Shown here one piece after another: positions 38,407 to 48,536 of a stretch of 64,000 nt of DNA (position 1 is the first letter of the stretch; each line of letters begins with the position of its first letter). A model generated the notes under the pieces. It was given only the letters and a program-made list of their open reading frames with translations. It was not told the DNA's origin and did no database searches. This stretch comes from Marivivens donghaensis (GTDB lineage Bacteria > Pseudomonadota > Alphaproteobacteria > Rhodobacterales > Rhodobacteraceae): assembly GCF_023541015.1 (NCBI RefSeq), contig NZ_JALNPR010000002.1, positions 558,001-622,000 of the forward strand, read 5' to 3'. The position numbers and the translations under genes were made by a program.

Positions 38407-38430
38407 AAGGCGGCCTAGGCCGCCTTTCTT
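38407..38430. terminator. bidirectional terminator between the SLT lipoprotein gene and lolA
   Basis: Perfect 9-bp stem AAGGCGGCC-TA-GGCCGCCTT (38407-38426) with TCTT after it on the plus strand and TTTTCC on the minus strand. Confidence 0.8.
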
Positions 38431-39037
38431 ATTTCTGCCAATCGCGTTCTTCCGCGATGATATTGAACAACCGCTCTGGCACCCGTCCGCCAATCCGAAG
38501 CGTATTCAGCACCATCGTCGTCTGCCCACCTGCGTTATCCGTGACAATCCACTGGTTGAGCATCGGCGGGTCGGTGAACACCAGTTTGATGTTCCCGTAT
38601 TCAGGGTGATCTGGGTCTTGCAGCGTGATCTGAGTGGTCGCCCCGTCTGAACGATGATCAACCACCATCCTTTCATCGGTCAGATCAACGTCCCGACGCA
38701 GAATAATGCTCAGTGGCGTTTCGCTCAGCGGATAGCGATCAGGGCCAGTGTTCGACCGCGGGTCAAAAATCGCGAGCGACCCGCCGCCCGCAATCACCAT
38801 CGCCTCTTCGGGTGGATCATATTCAAAGCGGATACGACCTGGGCGCTTAATATACAGCGTTCCCGTCGACATCGTTCCGTCAGACGCGATCTGGGTAAAC
38901 GTGCCCTCGGCCGTCTGGAGACCATTCCAGAAATCCGAAATCTGCCCGAGCGACAAAGGCTCAGCCCGTAGTGCGTGCCCACCCAGTGCAGCCAGCAAAA
39001 GCGGGGCGGCCAATAATGTACGGCGAAGTTTATTCAT
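38429..39037 (-). CDS. lolA: outer membrane lipoprotein carrier protein LolA
   Basis: A 202-residue periplasmic chaperone that carries lipoproteins to the outer membrane. Start ATG at 39037 has AAAGGTAAG upstream and gives a signal peptide (MNKLRRTLLAAPLLLAALGGHALRAEP region). The mature protein shows GTLYIKRPGRIRFEYDPPEE and VIAGGGSLAIFDPRS, the LolA hallmarks. It is downstream of ftsK, with a terminator lying between the two. Confidence 0.93.
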   Translation of the reverse strand: MNKLRRTLLAAPLLLAALGGHALRAEPLSLGQISDFWNGLQTAEGTFTQIASDGTMSTGTLYIKRPGRIRFEYDPPEEAMVIAGGGSLAIFDPRSNTGPDRYPLSETPLSIILRRDVDLTDERMVVDHRSDGATTQITLQDPDHPEYGNIKLVFTDPPMLNQWIVTDNAGGQTTMVLNTLRIGGRVPERLFNIIAEERDWQK

Positions 39038-39139
39038 CAACTTACCTTTATCAAACGAGGCGTTCTTGCCCCAAAACATGGGGACAATCGACCTGTTTTC
39101 CAACGGCTAAGCGATAACAAGCCAGTGTTATTCGGTAAA

Positions 39140-39178
39140 AAGATAAAAGGCGCGGAAGGTCCTCATCCTCCGCGCCTC
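39140..39178 (-). terminator. intrinsic terminator after ftsK
   Basis: Stem AGGCGCGGA / TCCGCGCCT (39148-39156 and 39169-39177). On the minus strand it is followed by TTTTATCTTTTT, a few bases after the ftsK stop. Confidence 0.88.
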
Positions 39179-39184
39179 TCGCTC

Positions 39185-42100
39185 TTAGTGCTGTTCAGGC
39201 ACCAATATTTCGCGCTTTCCGACGTGGTTCGCAGACGAAACCACACCTTCGTCCTCCATTTGCTCAACCAGACGCGCAGCTTTGTTGTAGCCGATGCCCA
39301 GTTTCCGCTGGATGTAGGAGGTGGAACATTTACGGTCCTTGATCACGATAGCAACGGCTTGGTCGTATAGGGCGTCTTCCCCATTCGTGTTGCCACCTAG
39401 GCCAAGGACTGCATCGATGTTAGCCTCTTTGTCCTCATCTGGACCTTCGACTACACCACCGACGTAGGTCGGCGGGCCATAGGACTTCAAATAGGTCACG
39501 ATCTCTTCGACTTCTTCATCGCTGACAAACGGGCCGTGAATACGTGTGATGCGACCACCGCCAGCCATATAGAGCATGTCACCCATACCGAGCAGCTGTT
39601 CAGCACCCTGTTCACCCAGAATGGTGCGGCTGTCGATTTTCGAGGTCACTTGGAACGAAATACGCGTCGGGAAGTTCGCCTTAATCGTGCCGGTGATCAC
39701 GTCCACGGACGGACGCTGCGTTGCCATGATCAGGTGGATACCCGAAGCACGCGCCATCTGCGCCAAACGCTGAATACAGGCTTCGATTTCTTTGCCCGCA
39801 ACCATCATAAGGTCTGCCATTTCGTCGACGATAACGACGATGTAGGGCATTGCTTCTGGTGCGAATTCTTCGGTTTCAAAGATCGGATCGCCCGTCTCTT
39901 CGTCAAATCCAGTTTGAACGGTACGCTCGAACATCTCGTTGCGCGCCAACGCATCACGAACGCGACCGTTGTAACCCTCGATGTTACGAACGCCCATCTT
40001 GGACATCTTGCGATAGCGTTCTTCCATCTCACCGACGACCCACTTCAGGGCAACGACCGCCTTTTTCGGGTCCGTCACAACAGGCGACAGAAGGTGCGGA
40101 ATGCCGTCATAGACCGACAGTTCGAGCATCTTCGGGTCGATCATGATCAGACGGCATTCATCAGGCGTCAGCTTGTAAAGCAGCGACAGGATCATCGTGT
40201 TGATCGCAACCGATTTACCCGAACCCGTCGTACCCGCGATCAGCAAGTGAGGCATCTTCGCGAGGTTCGCCACGATCGGCTCACCACCAATGTCCTTACC
40301 CAGCGCCAGCGGCAGACGATGATTGCCATCGCCATAATCGCGGCTCGACAGGATTTCGCGGAAGCTCACCATCTCGCGCTTATCGTTGGGAAGTTCGATA
40401 CCGATGACCGAACGACCGGGAACCGTCGATACACGTGCGGACAGGGCTGACATCGAACGCGCGATGTCATCGGACAGACCGATAACACGGCTCGCCTTCA
40501 GACCCGGCGCAGGTTCAAGCTCGTACATCGTGACAACAGGACCGGGACGAACCGATACGATTTCGCCTTTGATACCGTAGTCATCCAGAACCGCCTCGAG
40601 CATCCGTGCATTTTCTTCGAGCGCTTCGTTGGACAGAACGTGACGTTCAACATCCGCTGGGTCCATCAACAGGTTCAGCGGTGGCGTCTCATAATCCATC
40701 CCTTTGTCTTCGAACGATAGCGAAGGCTGGGCTTCAGCACGCGCCTGCTTCGACGGAACAACAGACCGCTTCAACGAGTTCTGAACCAGACGACGCGGCT
40801 CTGCTGTCGGAATCGGCGCAGCACGCATTTGCGGCATCGGCGCAGGTTCATAGTCTGGCTCGTAATCATCACGATCAATGTCAGCAAAGATGTTGGAATC
40901 GTCGCCATCGACCAGAATTTCGGTCTCATCGGCCCACTGCGGCATCTCCATGCCCATCTCTGGCATCGGCTGACGCATCACTGGCGGCTCAACAGAATGA
41001 GGCGCCGCAATCGTAGGCTGCGCGACGAGCGGACGAGGACCACGCCCCGCAACCAATGTCGGTTCAATCCGCACGCCGTCTGCCGTGCGAACGATCGGCG
41101 GCTGCTTTTGCTCAACAACAGGCTGGACGTTACGGTTACGGATCACATCAGAAATACGGGCGCGAATACGATCATCATCAGGCGCCTGTGCACCAGCCAT
41201 CATCGGCGGCTCAGATTCGATCAGTTCTGGCTCTAGCTCCACCTCAGGCGCACGACCGAACATTTTCGGCATCAGGCTACGCAGACCAGAGGCCTCGGCT
41301 GGGACGGGACGCGCAGGTGCCGCCATCGCGGCCGCAGCAACGATTTTCGGCATCTTCGGCATCGTGTCGGCGGTGACAGGATTGCTACGCACAACATGTG
41401 CCACGCGCTGACGCTCTTCTGGATCAGGCACAGCGTAGAACGCGTCAATCTCGTCTTGGGAATATTTGCGGTCGCTGCGAGCCTGATCACGACGGCTCTG
41501 TACGTTGGCATATCCAACCTGCGCCGCACGAACGGACATATCCGCACCGCGCCCAACAAGGCGCAAAATCAGATCGTAGAGGACAACGAGGCCATAGAGG
41601 AAGAAACGCCAGCCCGTGCGAATTTCTGGCATCGTAAAGCCCAGAACAAACGCACCCAGCGCCAGCATCGCGATACCCGAAATCAGGGCCGCGACCTTCA
41701 CCCACAGCAAGGACCCCGCTACGAGCGGCGTCAGGATCATCCCCAGAACCGTATCACCGAGCATCCCGCCGTAGCCAAATGAATGGGTCCAGCTTGGATC
41801 GGCAGAGTAGGTCGCAAAATAGATCGCCGCGACGACAATCGGGATCGGGAAAAACACCAAACGGCCAAAGGCACGCTCAGCACCGTAGTGCAGCGTCAAC
41901 CGCAGACCCCAGACCATTGGGATCAGCGCCAGCCACCACGATGCCTTACCAACGACCAGCATCAACGGCGCAGCAATCGACGCACCCATACGGCCCATCC
42001 AGTTTTGAACAGGCGCATCGGTGGCGAGCATCCAGCTTGGATCTTCGGGCGAATAGGACCCGACCATCAGCCCCACGATGACCCCCAGTGCAATCAGGCC

Positions 42101-42193
42101 GAGGCCCAAAAGCTCTTTGCCACGTTTTTCCAGAATAGCCTGCGTGGTGCTATCCAAGAGCGGGTCGCGCTGACGTGTCGAATAAGAGGCCAT
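39185..42193 (-). CDS. ftsK: DNA translocase FtsK
   Basis: A 1002-residue divisome ATPase that pumps chromosomal DNA toward dif at septation. The N-terminal membrane domain (about 30-210) has four or five hydrophobic segments; a Pro/Glu-rich linker follows (about 215-480). The motor domain has Walker [13 protein letters not shown] and Walker [14 protein letters not shown]. The C-terminal gamma winged-helix domain ([21 protein letters not shown]) recognises KOPS. It starts 12 bases after the aminotransferase stop. Confidence 0.97.
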   Translation of the reverse strand: MASYSTRQRDPLLDSTTQAILEKRGKELLGLGLIALGVIVGLMVGSYSPEDPSWMLATDAPVQNWMGRMGASIAAPLMLVVGKASWWLALIPMVWGLRLTLHYGAERAFGRLVFFPIPIVVAAIYFATYSADPSWTHSFGYGGMLGDTVLGMILTPLVAGSLLWVKVAALISGIAMLALGAFVLGFTMPEIRTGWRFFLYGLVVLYDLILRLVGRGADMSVRAAQVGYANVQSRRDQARSDRKYSQDEIDAFYAVPDPEERQRVAHVVRSNPVTADTMPKMPKIVAAAAMAAPARPVPAEASGLRSLMPKMFGRAPEVELEPELIESEPPMMAGAQAPDDDRIRARISDVIRNRNVQPVVEQKQPPIVRTADGVRIEPTLVAGRGPRPLVAQPTIAAPHSVEPPVMRQPMPEMGMEMPQWADETEILVDGDDSNIFADIDRDDYEPDYEPAPMPQMRAAPIPTAEPRRLVQNSLKRSVVPSKQARAEAQPSLSFEDKGMDYETPPLNLLMDPADVERHVLSNEALEENARMLEAVLDDYGIKGEIVSVRPGPVVTMYELEPAPGLKASRVIGLSDDIARSMSALSARVSTVPGRSVIGIELPNDKREMVSFREILSSRDYGDGNHRLPLALGKDIGGEPIVANLAKMPHLLIAGTTGSGKSVAINTMILSLLYKLTPDECRLIMIDPKMLELSVYDGIPHLLSPVVTDPKKAVVALKWVVGEMEERYRKMSKMGVRNIEGYNGRVRDALARNEMFERTVQTGFDEETGDPIFETEEFAPEAMPYIVVIVDEMADLMMVAGKEIEACIQRLAQMARASGIHLIMATQRPSVDVITGTIKANFPTRISFQVTSKIDSRTILGEQGAEQLLGMGDMLYMAGGGRITRIHGPFVSDEEVEEIVTYLKSYGPPTYVGGVVEGPDEDKEANIDAVLGLGGNTNGEDALYDQAVAIVIKDRKCSTSYIQRKLGIGYNKAARLVEQMEDEGVVSSANHVGKREILVPEQH

Positions 42194-42205
42194 ACCAAAA
42201 TCCCT

Positions 42206-43384
42206 TTAATCGTAGAGGCATTCGCGGATCAAAGTCAGACCGCGTCGCATCTCTTCCATCGGAGCCACCATGGCGACCCTAATGAACCCCTTACCGGGGT
42301 TTTTGTCGTTAACATCACGGCTCAGATACCCGCCGGGCAGCACACGCACTCCGGTTTCTCGCCATAGCTTCAGTGCAGCCGCCTCGTCATCTTCGACAGG
42401 CAACCACAGGAAAAATCCGCCCTCGGGCGTGTGATAGCCAGGCAGGTTCCCCAGAACCTCTTCGGCCATCTTGTATTTCGCGTTGTAGAGCGCGCGGTTC
42501 TCAATCACGTGCTCTTCATCGCTCCAAACACGTGTAGATACACATTGTATAGGCAGCGGCAGAGGCGCACCCGAATAAGCCCGCAACTGACGGATCAGCC
42601 GTATAGACTCTGTCCCGCCCGCAACGAAACCAGACCGCAAGCCCGGCAGGTTCGACCGTTTGGACAGCGAATGGAAAATCGTGATCCGCTCTGGGTCCGC
42701 ACCCATTTCCGCAGCCACTTCGAGAGCACCCACAGGCGCTTCATCGCGGTAAATCTCGGAATAGCACTCGTCTGCGAAAATGCGGAAATCGTGTTTCTCG
42801 GCCAGCGCAATCAACTCGCGCCAGTAGTCCCGCGACGCCACAGCACCCTGTGGGTTCGACGGGGAACAGATGTAAGCAATCGCCGTGCGATCCAACACAT
42901 CCGCAGGCATCGACGCATAGTCAGGCAGGAACCCATTGTCTGCGGTCGCAGGAACGAAAACAGTCTCCGCACCAACCGAAATCGAAGCGATCATATAGAC
43001 TTGATAGAACGGGTTCGGCGTCAGGATGACAGGCCGTTTGCCGTTCTTCGTTTCAGGGCAAAGCGCCATGGCAGCATTATAAAGCCCCTCACGCGTCCCG
43101 TTCAGCGCCATGATCCGATCAGGCCCAACGACGACGCCATAGCGACGGTCAATCCATGCAGAAATTGCAGCCAGAAGATCAGGCTCGCCATCATTGGGCG
43201 GGTATTTCGCAAAACCAGCGATGTTGTCGGCCAAGACAGCCCCAACCCACGACGGGAACGCGTGTTGTGGCTCTCCAATGGTCAACGCCAGAGGCTCTCC
43301 GCCCGGTTCATGGACGTCGAGTAGAGCCCGCAAACGCGGGAATGCGTAGTCCGCAAGGTTCGAGAACCGCTCCGGATAGATCAT
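42206..43384 (-). CDS. dapC: class I/II aminotransferase, succinyldiaminopimelate transaminase (DapC)-like
   Basis: A 392-residue fold-type I PLP enzyme. The PLP lysine is in FHSLSKRSNLPGLRSGFVAG, a segment closely resembling DapC-type aminotransferases; CSPSNPQGAV and ADECYSEIYRDEAP are other cofactor-site motifs. DapC acts in the lysine/meso-diaminopimelate pathway. Assignment to DapC rather than another alanine/aspartate-type aminotransferase is by resemblance. It lies between an amidase gene and ftsK on the same strand. Confidence 0.78.
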   Translation of the reverse strand: MIYPERFSNLADYAFPRLRALLDVHEPGGEPLALTIGEPQHAFPSWVGAVLADNIAGFAKYPPNDGEPDLLAAISAWIDRRYGVVVGPDRIMALNGTREGLYNAAMALCPETKNGKRPVILTPNPFYQVYMIASISVGAETVFVPATADNGFLPDYASMPADVLDRTAIAYICSPSNPQGAVASRDYWRELIALAEKHDFRIFADECYSEIYRDEAPVGALEVAAEMGADPERITIFHSLSKRSNLPGLRSGFVAGGTESIRLIRQLRAYSGAPLPLPIQCVSTRVWSDEEHVIENRALYNAKYKMAEEVLGNLPGYHTPEGGFFLWLPVEDDEAAALKLWRETGVRVLPGGYLSRDVNDKNPGKGFIRVAMVAPMEEMRRGLTLIRECLYD

Positions 43385-43504
43385 TTCTGCCTCAATGTTG
43401 CGAGATCATTTTCGTCCCGCTTTGTACCTTGATAACCCCCGACCGCCTGCGCTGTCCAGAAAAACGGAACGAATCCAGAGCGTCCCGCATCAGAAATGTG
43501 GCAT

Positions 43505-44830
43505 TTAGGCCAAGGCACGCTCTGCCGCTGCACCGATCCGCAGCAATCGTGCTTCGCTCATTGGCGCCGCGTTCAGCATGATGCCACAGGACGGAACGCC
43601 CGTAGGGAGCGTCAGAGAACACTCGCCCATCAGGTTGCCGACACGCGTATTGCGGAGCGTCATCAGGTTTTCTTGGACGAAATACTCCCCGTCCTCCTCC
43701 AACCGTTTCGCATTCGGAGGCAAAATCGGAGAGGTCGGCATGATAACCGCATCAAAACCAGCCAGTGCAGCGTGATATTCCGCACGAATTTCGTCGAGTT
43801 CCGCCCAACCCGCGACGAAATCCACCGCGCTAAAGGCATCGCCCGCGCGAATACGCGTCAGGATTTGGTGATACATCTTCGACGGATCAGCTTCGATAAT
43901 GTCGCGCCAATAGGCATAGGCATCAACGGTGTAGAGGATACCCGCCAGTTCAAAGGCACGGCGAAGCGGTTCAAACCGGACATGTTCGATCTCTGCGCCA
44001 GCCTCCTCCAATCGAGCGATAGCCGCCATAAACGCCGTCTTCGGGGCATCGCGCACATCTTCCATTGCAATCGTATCGAGGATAGCCAACCGCACGCCGT
44101 TCAGGTCGCTCCCCGTCAAATCGGCCGCGTGACCACCCAATGCACCCAGCATCAGCGCCGCGTCTTCAACCGACCGACACAGCGGCCCGACGGTATCAAA
44201 GGTCTTGCACAGGGGCACAACGCCCTTCAGCGACAAAAGCCCATGCGTTGTCTTTAGACCGACCAGATCGTTCCAAACGCTCGGCACGCGCACCGATCCA
44301 CCTGTATCCGACCCAACCGCCGCAGCAGCTAGACCAAAGGCGACCGAGGCTGCAGCCCCCGACGACGATCCACCTGGAACAACATCAGGATCATTCACAC
44401 AAGGCGGCGTTGCCGTGATCGGGTTTAACCCCAAACCGCTAAAGGCGATCTCGGTCATATGGGTTTTACCCAAGCACACCAAACCCATAGCCGTTGCGTT
44501 CCGCAGAACCTCTGCATCCCGCGAAGGAATACGATCCTTTAGATAGAGCGTCCCCGCCTCTGTCGCCGTCCCCGCCGTGTCGAACAAATCCTTCCAGCTG
44601 ATCGGCACCCCGTCGAGCGCCGACCGACGCAAACCCGCTTTAGCACGATCAGACGCGGCTTGTGCTTCTGCCAAGGCGCGTTTGGGGGTCACCCGCGCAT
44701 AAATGCGGTCGCGATGTTCGTGTTCATCAATTGCGGTCAGGAACACCTTTGTCAGGTCAACGGGGTCAATTTCCCCCGAACCGATCCCACGGCCCAAGTC
44801 TGCCGCTGTCATACACCGCCAATACTGCAT
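43505..44830 (-). CDS. amidase signature family protein
   Basis: A 441-residue amidase. The Ser-cisSer-Lys triad is visible: Lys in PISWKDLFD, cis-Ser in GGSSSGAAAS, and nucleophile Ser in GSDTGGSVRVPS. It hydrolyses an amide bond in the cytoplasm; it could be mistaken for GatA, but lacks that subunit's context (no gatB/gatC nearby). RBS GGGAG precedes the ATG. First gene of the amidase-dapC-ftsK run. Confidence 0.9.
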   Translation of the reverse strand: MQYWRCMTAADLGRGIGSGEIDPVDLTKVFLTAIDEHEHRDRIYARVTPKRALAEAQAASDRAKAGLRRSALDGVPISWKDLFDTAGTATEAGTLYLKDRIPSRDAEVLRNATAMGLVCLGKTHMTEIAFSGLGLNPITATPPCVNDPDVVPGGSSSGAAASVAFGLAAAAVGSDTGGSVRVPSVWNDLVGLKTTHGLLSLKGVVPLCKTFDTVGPLCRSVEDAALMLGALGGHAADLTGSDLNGVRLAILDTIAMEDVRDAPKTAFMAAIARLEEAGAEIEHVRFEPLRRAFELAGILYTVDAYAYWRDIIEADPSKMYHQILTRIRAGDAFSAVDFVAGWAELDEIRAEYHAALAGFDAVIMPTSPILPPNAKRLEEDGEYFVQENLMTLRNTRVGNLMGECSLTLPTGVPSCGIMLNAAPMSEARLLRIGAAAERALA

Positions 44831-44913
44831 GGCAATCTCCCTCGTGCAATTGACTCAACGCTAGCGGGACGATGTCGCATGGACAATCCCGCGATTTGGC
44901 CCATATTCACGCC

Positions 44914-46131
44914 ATGACCTACGACCACGATCTCCTCATCGTCGGCGGCGCCCTAAATGGCCCCGCGCTTGCTCTGGCTGCCGCTCACTTCGGCCTCTCG
45001 GTCGGGGTTATTGATACCGTGCCGCTCGACACCTACAAGGACCCATCCTTTGACGGTCGCGCCTATGCGCTGGCCCTCGCGTCTCAACGCCTGCTCAAAG
45101 GGATCGGCATCTGGTCCAAAGTCGCGGGCGTCGCCGAACCAATGCTCGAGATCAAAGTCACCGACGGTATCGCAGGCCAAGGCCCTGCCCCGTGGATGCT
45201 CCATTTCGACCACGCCGAAATCGAAGAAGGCCCGATGGGCTACATGGTCGAAGACCGCCACCTCCGCCCCGCTTTTATGGAGGCGATGGAGGAAAGTGAC
45301 CGTATTACCCTTTACGCACCCGAAACCGTGACCGCCCAATCGTTGACCGAAAACGGGATCAGCGTCACGCTCGCGTCCGGCAAAACACTCACCGCGGCCC
45401 TGCTGGTTGGCTGTGACGGACGCAAATCAGGCACTGCAGAGCGTGCTGGCATCAAACGCACAGGCTGGACCTACGGACAAACGGGTATTGTCTGCGCCGT
45501 TGCACATGAAAAACCCCACGGCGGCGTCGCCCATCAGTTCTTTATGCCGCACGGCCCGCTGGCCATCCTGCCGCTCAAAAGCAACCGTTCCTCTATCGTG
45601 TGGAGCGAAACTGACGCCCGCGCCGCCGAATGTGCCGCGATGGATGACGCGACCTTCCTCGAGGTCCTCAAACCCGCCTTTGGCAGTTTCCTTGGCGACA
45701 TCAGCCTCGAAGGAAAGCGGTTCACCTATCCGCTGAACCTCACCCTCGCGAACAGCTTTATCGCTGATCGTATCGCTCTGGTTGGTGATGCGGCCCACGG
45801 GATGCACCCCATTGCAGGTCAAGGCCTCAACGCGGGTCTACGGGATATCGCCGCGCTCGCCGACGTGCTGCGTGATGCACGCCACACAGGTCAGGACATC
45901 GGAAGCCCAATCGTCTTGAGCAAATACCAACAGTGGCGCCGCTTTGACACGGCAACGCTCGCGGTCGCGACGGACACGTTCAACAAACTCTTCTCGAACG
46001 ACAACCCGCTGCTGCGGGCGGTGCGCGATGTGGGCATGGGCGTGGTAAACTCCATCCCCGCCTTACGACGCAATTTCGTCCGCGAAGCCGCCGGCCTCAC
46101 TGGTGATCTGCCCAGCTTGATGCGCAGCTAA
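44914..46131 (+). CDS. ubiH: UbiH/UbiF/COQ6 family FAD-dependent hydroxylase
   Basis: A 405-residue flavin monooxygenase of ubiquinone synthesis. The N-terminal FAD motif is LLIVGGALNGPALALAAAH, the middle motif appears as LLVGCDGRKSGTAE, and the second FAD motif is LVGDAAHGMHPIAGQGLNAG. The start is the ATG at 44914; an in-frame ATG at 44872 would overlap the divergent promoter region. Which ring position it hydroxylates cannot be told from sequence. Confidence 0.88.
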   Translation: MTYDHDLLIVGGALNGPALALAAAHFGLSVGVIDTVPLDTYKDPSFDGRAYALALASQRLLKGIGIWSKVAGVAEPMLEIKVTDGIAGQGPAPWMLHFDHAEIEEGPMGYMVEDRHLRPAFMEAMEESDRITLYAPETVTAQSLTENGISVTLASGKTLTAALLVGCDGRKSGTAERAGIKRTGWTYGQTGIVCAVAHEKPHGGVAHQFFMPHGPLAILPLKSNRSSIVWSETDARAAECAAMDDATFLEVLKPAFGSFLGDISLEGKRFTYPLNLTLANSFIADRIALVGDAAHGMHPIAGQGLNAGLRDIAALADVLRDARHTGQDIGSPIVLSKYQQWRRFDTATLAVATDTFNKLFSNDNPLLRAVRDVGMGVVNSIPALRRNFVREAAGLTGDLPSLMRS

Positions 46132-46134
46132 GTC

Positions 46135-46422
46135 TTAGTAGAACATCGCGATGTTGTTGATCAGGATGATCCGGATTGCCTCTAGGCCCAAAAGCGCGAC
46201 AACCGGCGACAAATCCAACCCGCCCATGCGCGGCAGGAAATTCCGCAGCGGGCGATAAATCGGGTCGAGCAACCGCTCAAGACCATACCAAACCTGCGCA
46301 ACCAGAGGCTGACGCACGTTGAGCACTTGGAAGCTGATCAGCCAGCTCATGATAAAGTGAGCGAAGATCATAAAACGGGCCACGCCGATAATCATCAGCA
46401 GGATTTGGAAGATAGAGGTCAT
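46135..46422 (-). CDS. YggT family membrane protein
   Basis: A 95-residue inner-membrane protein with two hydrophobic segments and the conserved loop ERLLDPIYRPLRNFLPRMGGLDLSPVVAL. Start at 46422 has AAAGGA upstream. YggT proteins are linked to osmotic tolerance or cell division in some bacteria, with no known mechanism. It is convergent with ubiH and divergent from the thioesterase-like gene. Confidence 0.9.
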   Translation of the reverse strand: MTSIFQILLMIIGVARFMIFAHFIMSWLISFQVLNVRQPLVAQVWYGLERLLDPIYRPLRNFLPRMGGLDLSPVVALLGLEAIRIILINNIAMFY

Positions 46423-46548
46423 ATCGCGTCCTTTCAGTTGCTCATCAGGTAATGTGCGCAGGGCCATTCGGCAATCCCTGCCCCAACGTTCCAGTTGACC
46501 TTGGGTGCGGCTGACGTTTCTTTGCATCTGCAGAATGAAAGGTCACAC

Positions 46549-47082
46549 ATGTATCCGTTCCTCCGATTGATTTGGCAGATGTTCGTTCATCGCAACGACC
46601 CAAAGGTGAAGTTTGGTGAAACCTATGTGACCCATCATATCTGCTGGCCGTGGGACCTCGACCTCTGGTGGGAACTGAACAATGGACGGACGCTGACCCT
46701 GTTTGACATGGGGCGTTTGCCGCTCGGTCAGGCGTCTGGCCTCCTCAAGGCGCTCAAACAGAACGGCTGGGGCCTAACGGTTGCTGGTTCGACCCCGCGT
46801 TATCGCCGTCGTATCCGCATGTTCGATAAAATCACGATGAAGTCCGTGCCCATCGGCTGGGACGATAAGTTCATCTACATTGAGCAGAGCATGTGGCTCT
46901 CGAACGGGGAATGCGCGAACCACGTTCTGATCCGTTCGGCTGTGACCAGTAAATCAGGCATCATTGCCCCTGAAAAAGTCGCTGCCTGTATGGGCCACAC
47001 AGGCCCCTCGCCAGACTTGGGCGAATGGGTCAAAGCGTGGATAGACGCAGAGACCAAACGTCCTTGGCCGCCGAAACACTGA
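46549..47082 (+). CDS. hotdog-fold acyl-CoA thioesterase-like protein
   Basis: A 177-residue protein starting at the ATG at 46549, with AAAGG about nine bases upstream. The layout, FGETYVTHHICWPWDLDLWW followed by NNGRTLTLFDMGR, is that of 4HBT-type thioesterases, in which an Asn/Asp near the start of the central helix is catalytic. Substrate unknown. A longer in-frame start overlaps the yggT promoter and is not favoured. Confidence 0.8.
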   Translation: MYPFLRLIWQMFVHRNDPKVKFGETYVTHHICWPWDLDLWWELNNGRTLTLFDMGRLPLGQASGLLKALKQNGWGLTVAGSTPRYRRRIRMFDKITMKSVPIGWDDKFIYIEQSMWLSNGECANHVLIRSAVTSKSGIIAPEKVAACMGHTGPSPDLGEWVKAWIDAETKRPWPPKH

Positions 47083-47162
47083 TAACACCCTGTTACTAAA
47101 GGTTTGCTTGCCAGACCGACGGTTTCTCTGATCTATATCGATCAAACGGTTGGGGAAACATC

Positions 47163-48536
47163 ATGTCAGTATCAGCGAAAAAGCGCATCTGGGGCTGGAT
47201 GGCCTTTGATTGGGCGCAACAGCCTTATTACACGCTCGGCCTGACCTTTATCTTTGGCCCCTATTTCGCTGCCGTCGCAGCCGACTGGTTCACTGCAAGC
47301 GGCTCCGCCACCCCCGAAGCCGACGCGCAATCGCTCTGGTCCCTCGGCTCTGCCATCGCGGGCGTGATCATCGCAATTTCAGCGCCATTCATGGGCGCTT
47401 GGGCCGACCTCAGCGGACGCAAAATCCCGTGGATCGCCTTCTTTTCAGTGATTTACGTGGTGTCTTCTGCCTTCCTCTGGGGCCTGACACCAGACGGTGC
47501 CACCCTCACCATCTCGCTGATCATCTTCTACATCGGCTTCATCGCCGCTGAATCTGGTCTGAATTTCGTCAACGCGATCCTGCCCTCGCTCGGCACGGAC
47601 AAAGAGGTCGGCAAAATCTCTGGCTCGGCCTCTGCCTTTGGCTACTGGGGCGGCGTGGTATCGCTGTTCATCATGCTCTTGCTGTTTGCCGAAGGTGACA
47701 GCGGCAAAACGCTTTTGGGCATCGACCCCATCTTTGGCCTCGACGCATCGACCCGCGAAGGTACCCGTTCGGTCGGTCCCTTCATCGCGATCTGGTATCT
47801 CGTGTTCATGATCCCGTTCTTCCTCTGGGTCCGCGATGACACCTCAACGCCTCGCCGCAAAACCAGCTTTGGCGAAGTCGTCCCCGAACTGATCCGCGCG
47901 GTGAAATCCATCGGTCAAAGCCGCAGCCTGACCTCGTTCCTCGTAGGCTCCATGCTCTACCGCGACGCGCTGAACTCGCTCTATGCCTTCGGCGGCGTCT
48001 ACGCGAAATTGGTGCTGGGTTGGGCAACGATGCAGATCGGCGTCTTTGGTATCATCGGCGCAATCACCGCAGCGATCGTTACATGGATCGGCGGCATAGC
48101 TGACAAACGCTACGGCCCTAAAGCGGTGATCACAGCGGCCATCGTCGTCCTTATGGTGGTCTGCACCATCATCGTCAGCATGTCGCGCACTCACATTGGC
48201 CCGATGGCCTTGCCCGAAGGATCGAGCCTGCCCGATATCATCTTCTACATCTGTGGGGCCGCAATTGGCGGCGCAGGCGGCGCGCTGTATTCTGCATCGC
48301 GCTCTTTGATGGTGCGCCACACGAACCCCGAACGCCCCGCAGAAGCCTTTGGCCTCTTTGCTCTCACAGGCAAGGCGACTGCGTTCCTCGCGCCCATGAT
48401 GATCGGCATCACGACCTACGCCACGGGCAGCAACCAGTTGGGCTTTATCCCTGTAATCGTCCTTTTCCTGATCGGTCTTCTGATGCTACGCTGGGTCAAC
48501 AGCGAAGGAGATCGCGCAGCATGGTCCGCACACTAG
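47163..48536 (+). CDS. UMF1 family MFS transporter (Atg22-like)
   Basis: A 457-residue integral membrane protein with about 12 hydrophobic segments. The N-terminus WGWMAFDWAQQPYYTLG and GAWADLSGRK loop match the UMF1 family, which is related to the yeast vacuolar Atg22 amino-acid effluxer. A bacterial substrate has not been established. It overlaps the following mepA gene by 16 bases. Confidence 0.87.
   Translation: MSVSAKKRIWGWMAFDWAQQPYYTLGLTFIFGPYFAAVAADWFTASGSATPEADAQSLWSLGSAIAGVIIAISAPFMGAWADLSGRKIPWIAFFSVIYVVSSAFLWGLTPDGATLTISLIIFYIGFIAAESGLNFVNAILPSLGTDKEVGKISGSASAFGYWGGVVSLFIMLLLFAEGDSGKTLLGIDPIFGLDASTREGTRSVGPFIAIWYLVFMIPFFLWVRDDTSTPRRKTSFGEVVPELIRAVKSIGQSRSLTSFLVGSMLYRDALNSLYAFGGVYAKLVLGWATMQIGVFGIIGAITAAIVTWIGGIADKRYGPKAVITAAIVVLMVVCTIIVSMSRTHIGPMALPEGSSLPDIIFYICGAAIGGAGGALYSASRSLMVRHTNPERPAEAFGLFALTGKATAFLAPMMIGITTYATGSNQLGFIPVIVLFLIGLLMLRWVNSEGDRAAWSAH

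Noticed and set aside
39536-40450. A 304-codon plus-strand frame inside ftsK
   Set aside because: Antisense of the FtsK motor domain, with low-complexity His/Arg-rich translation and no motif.
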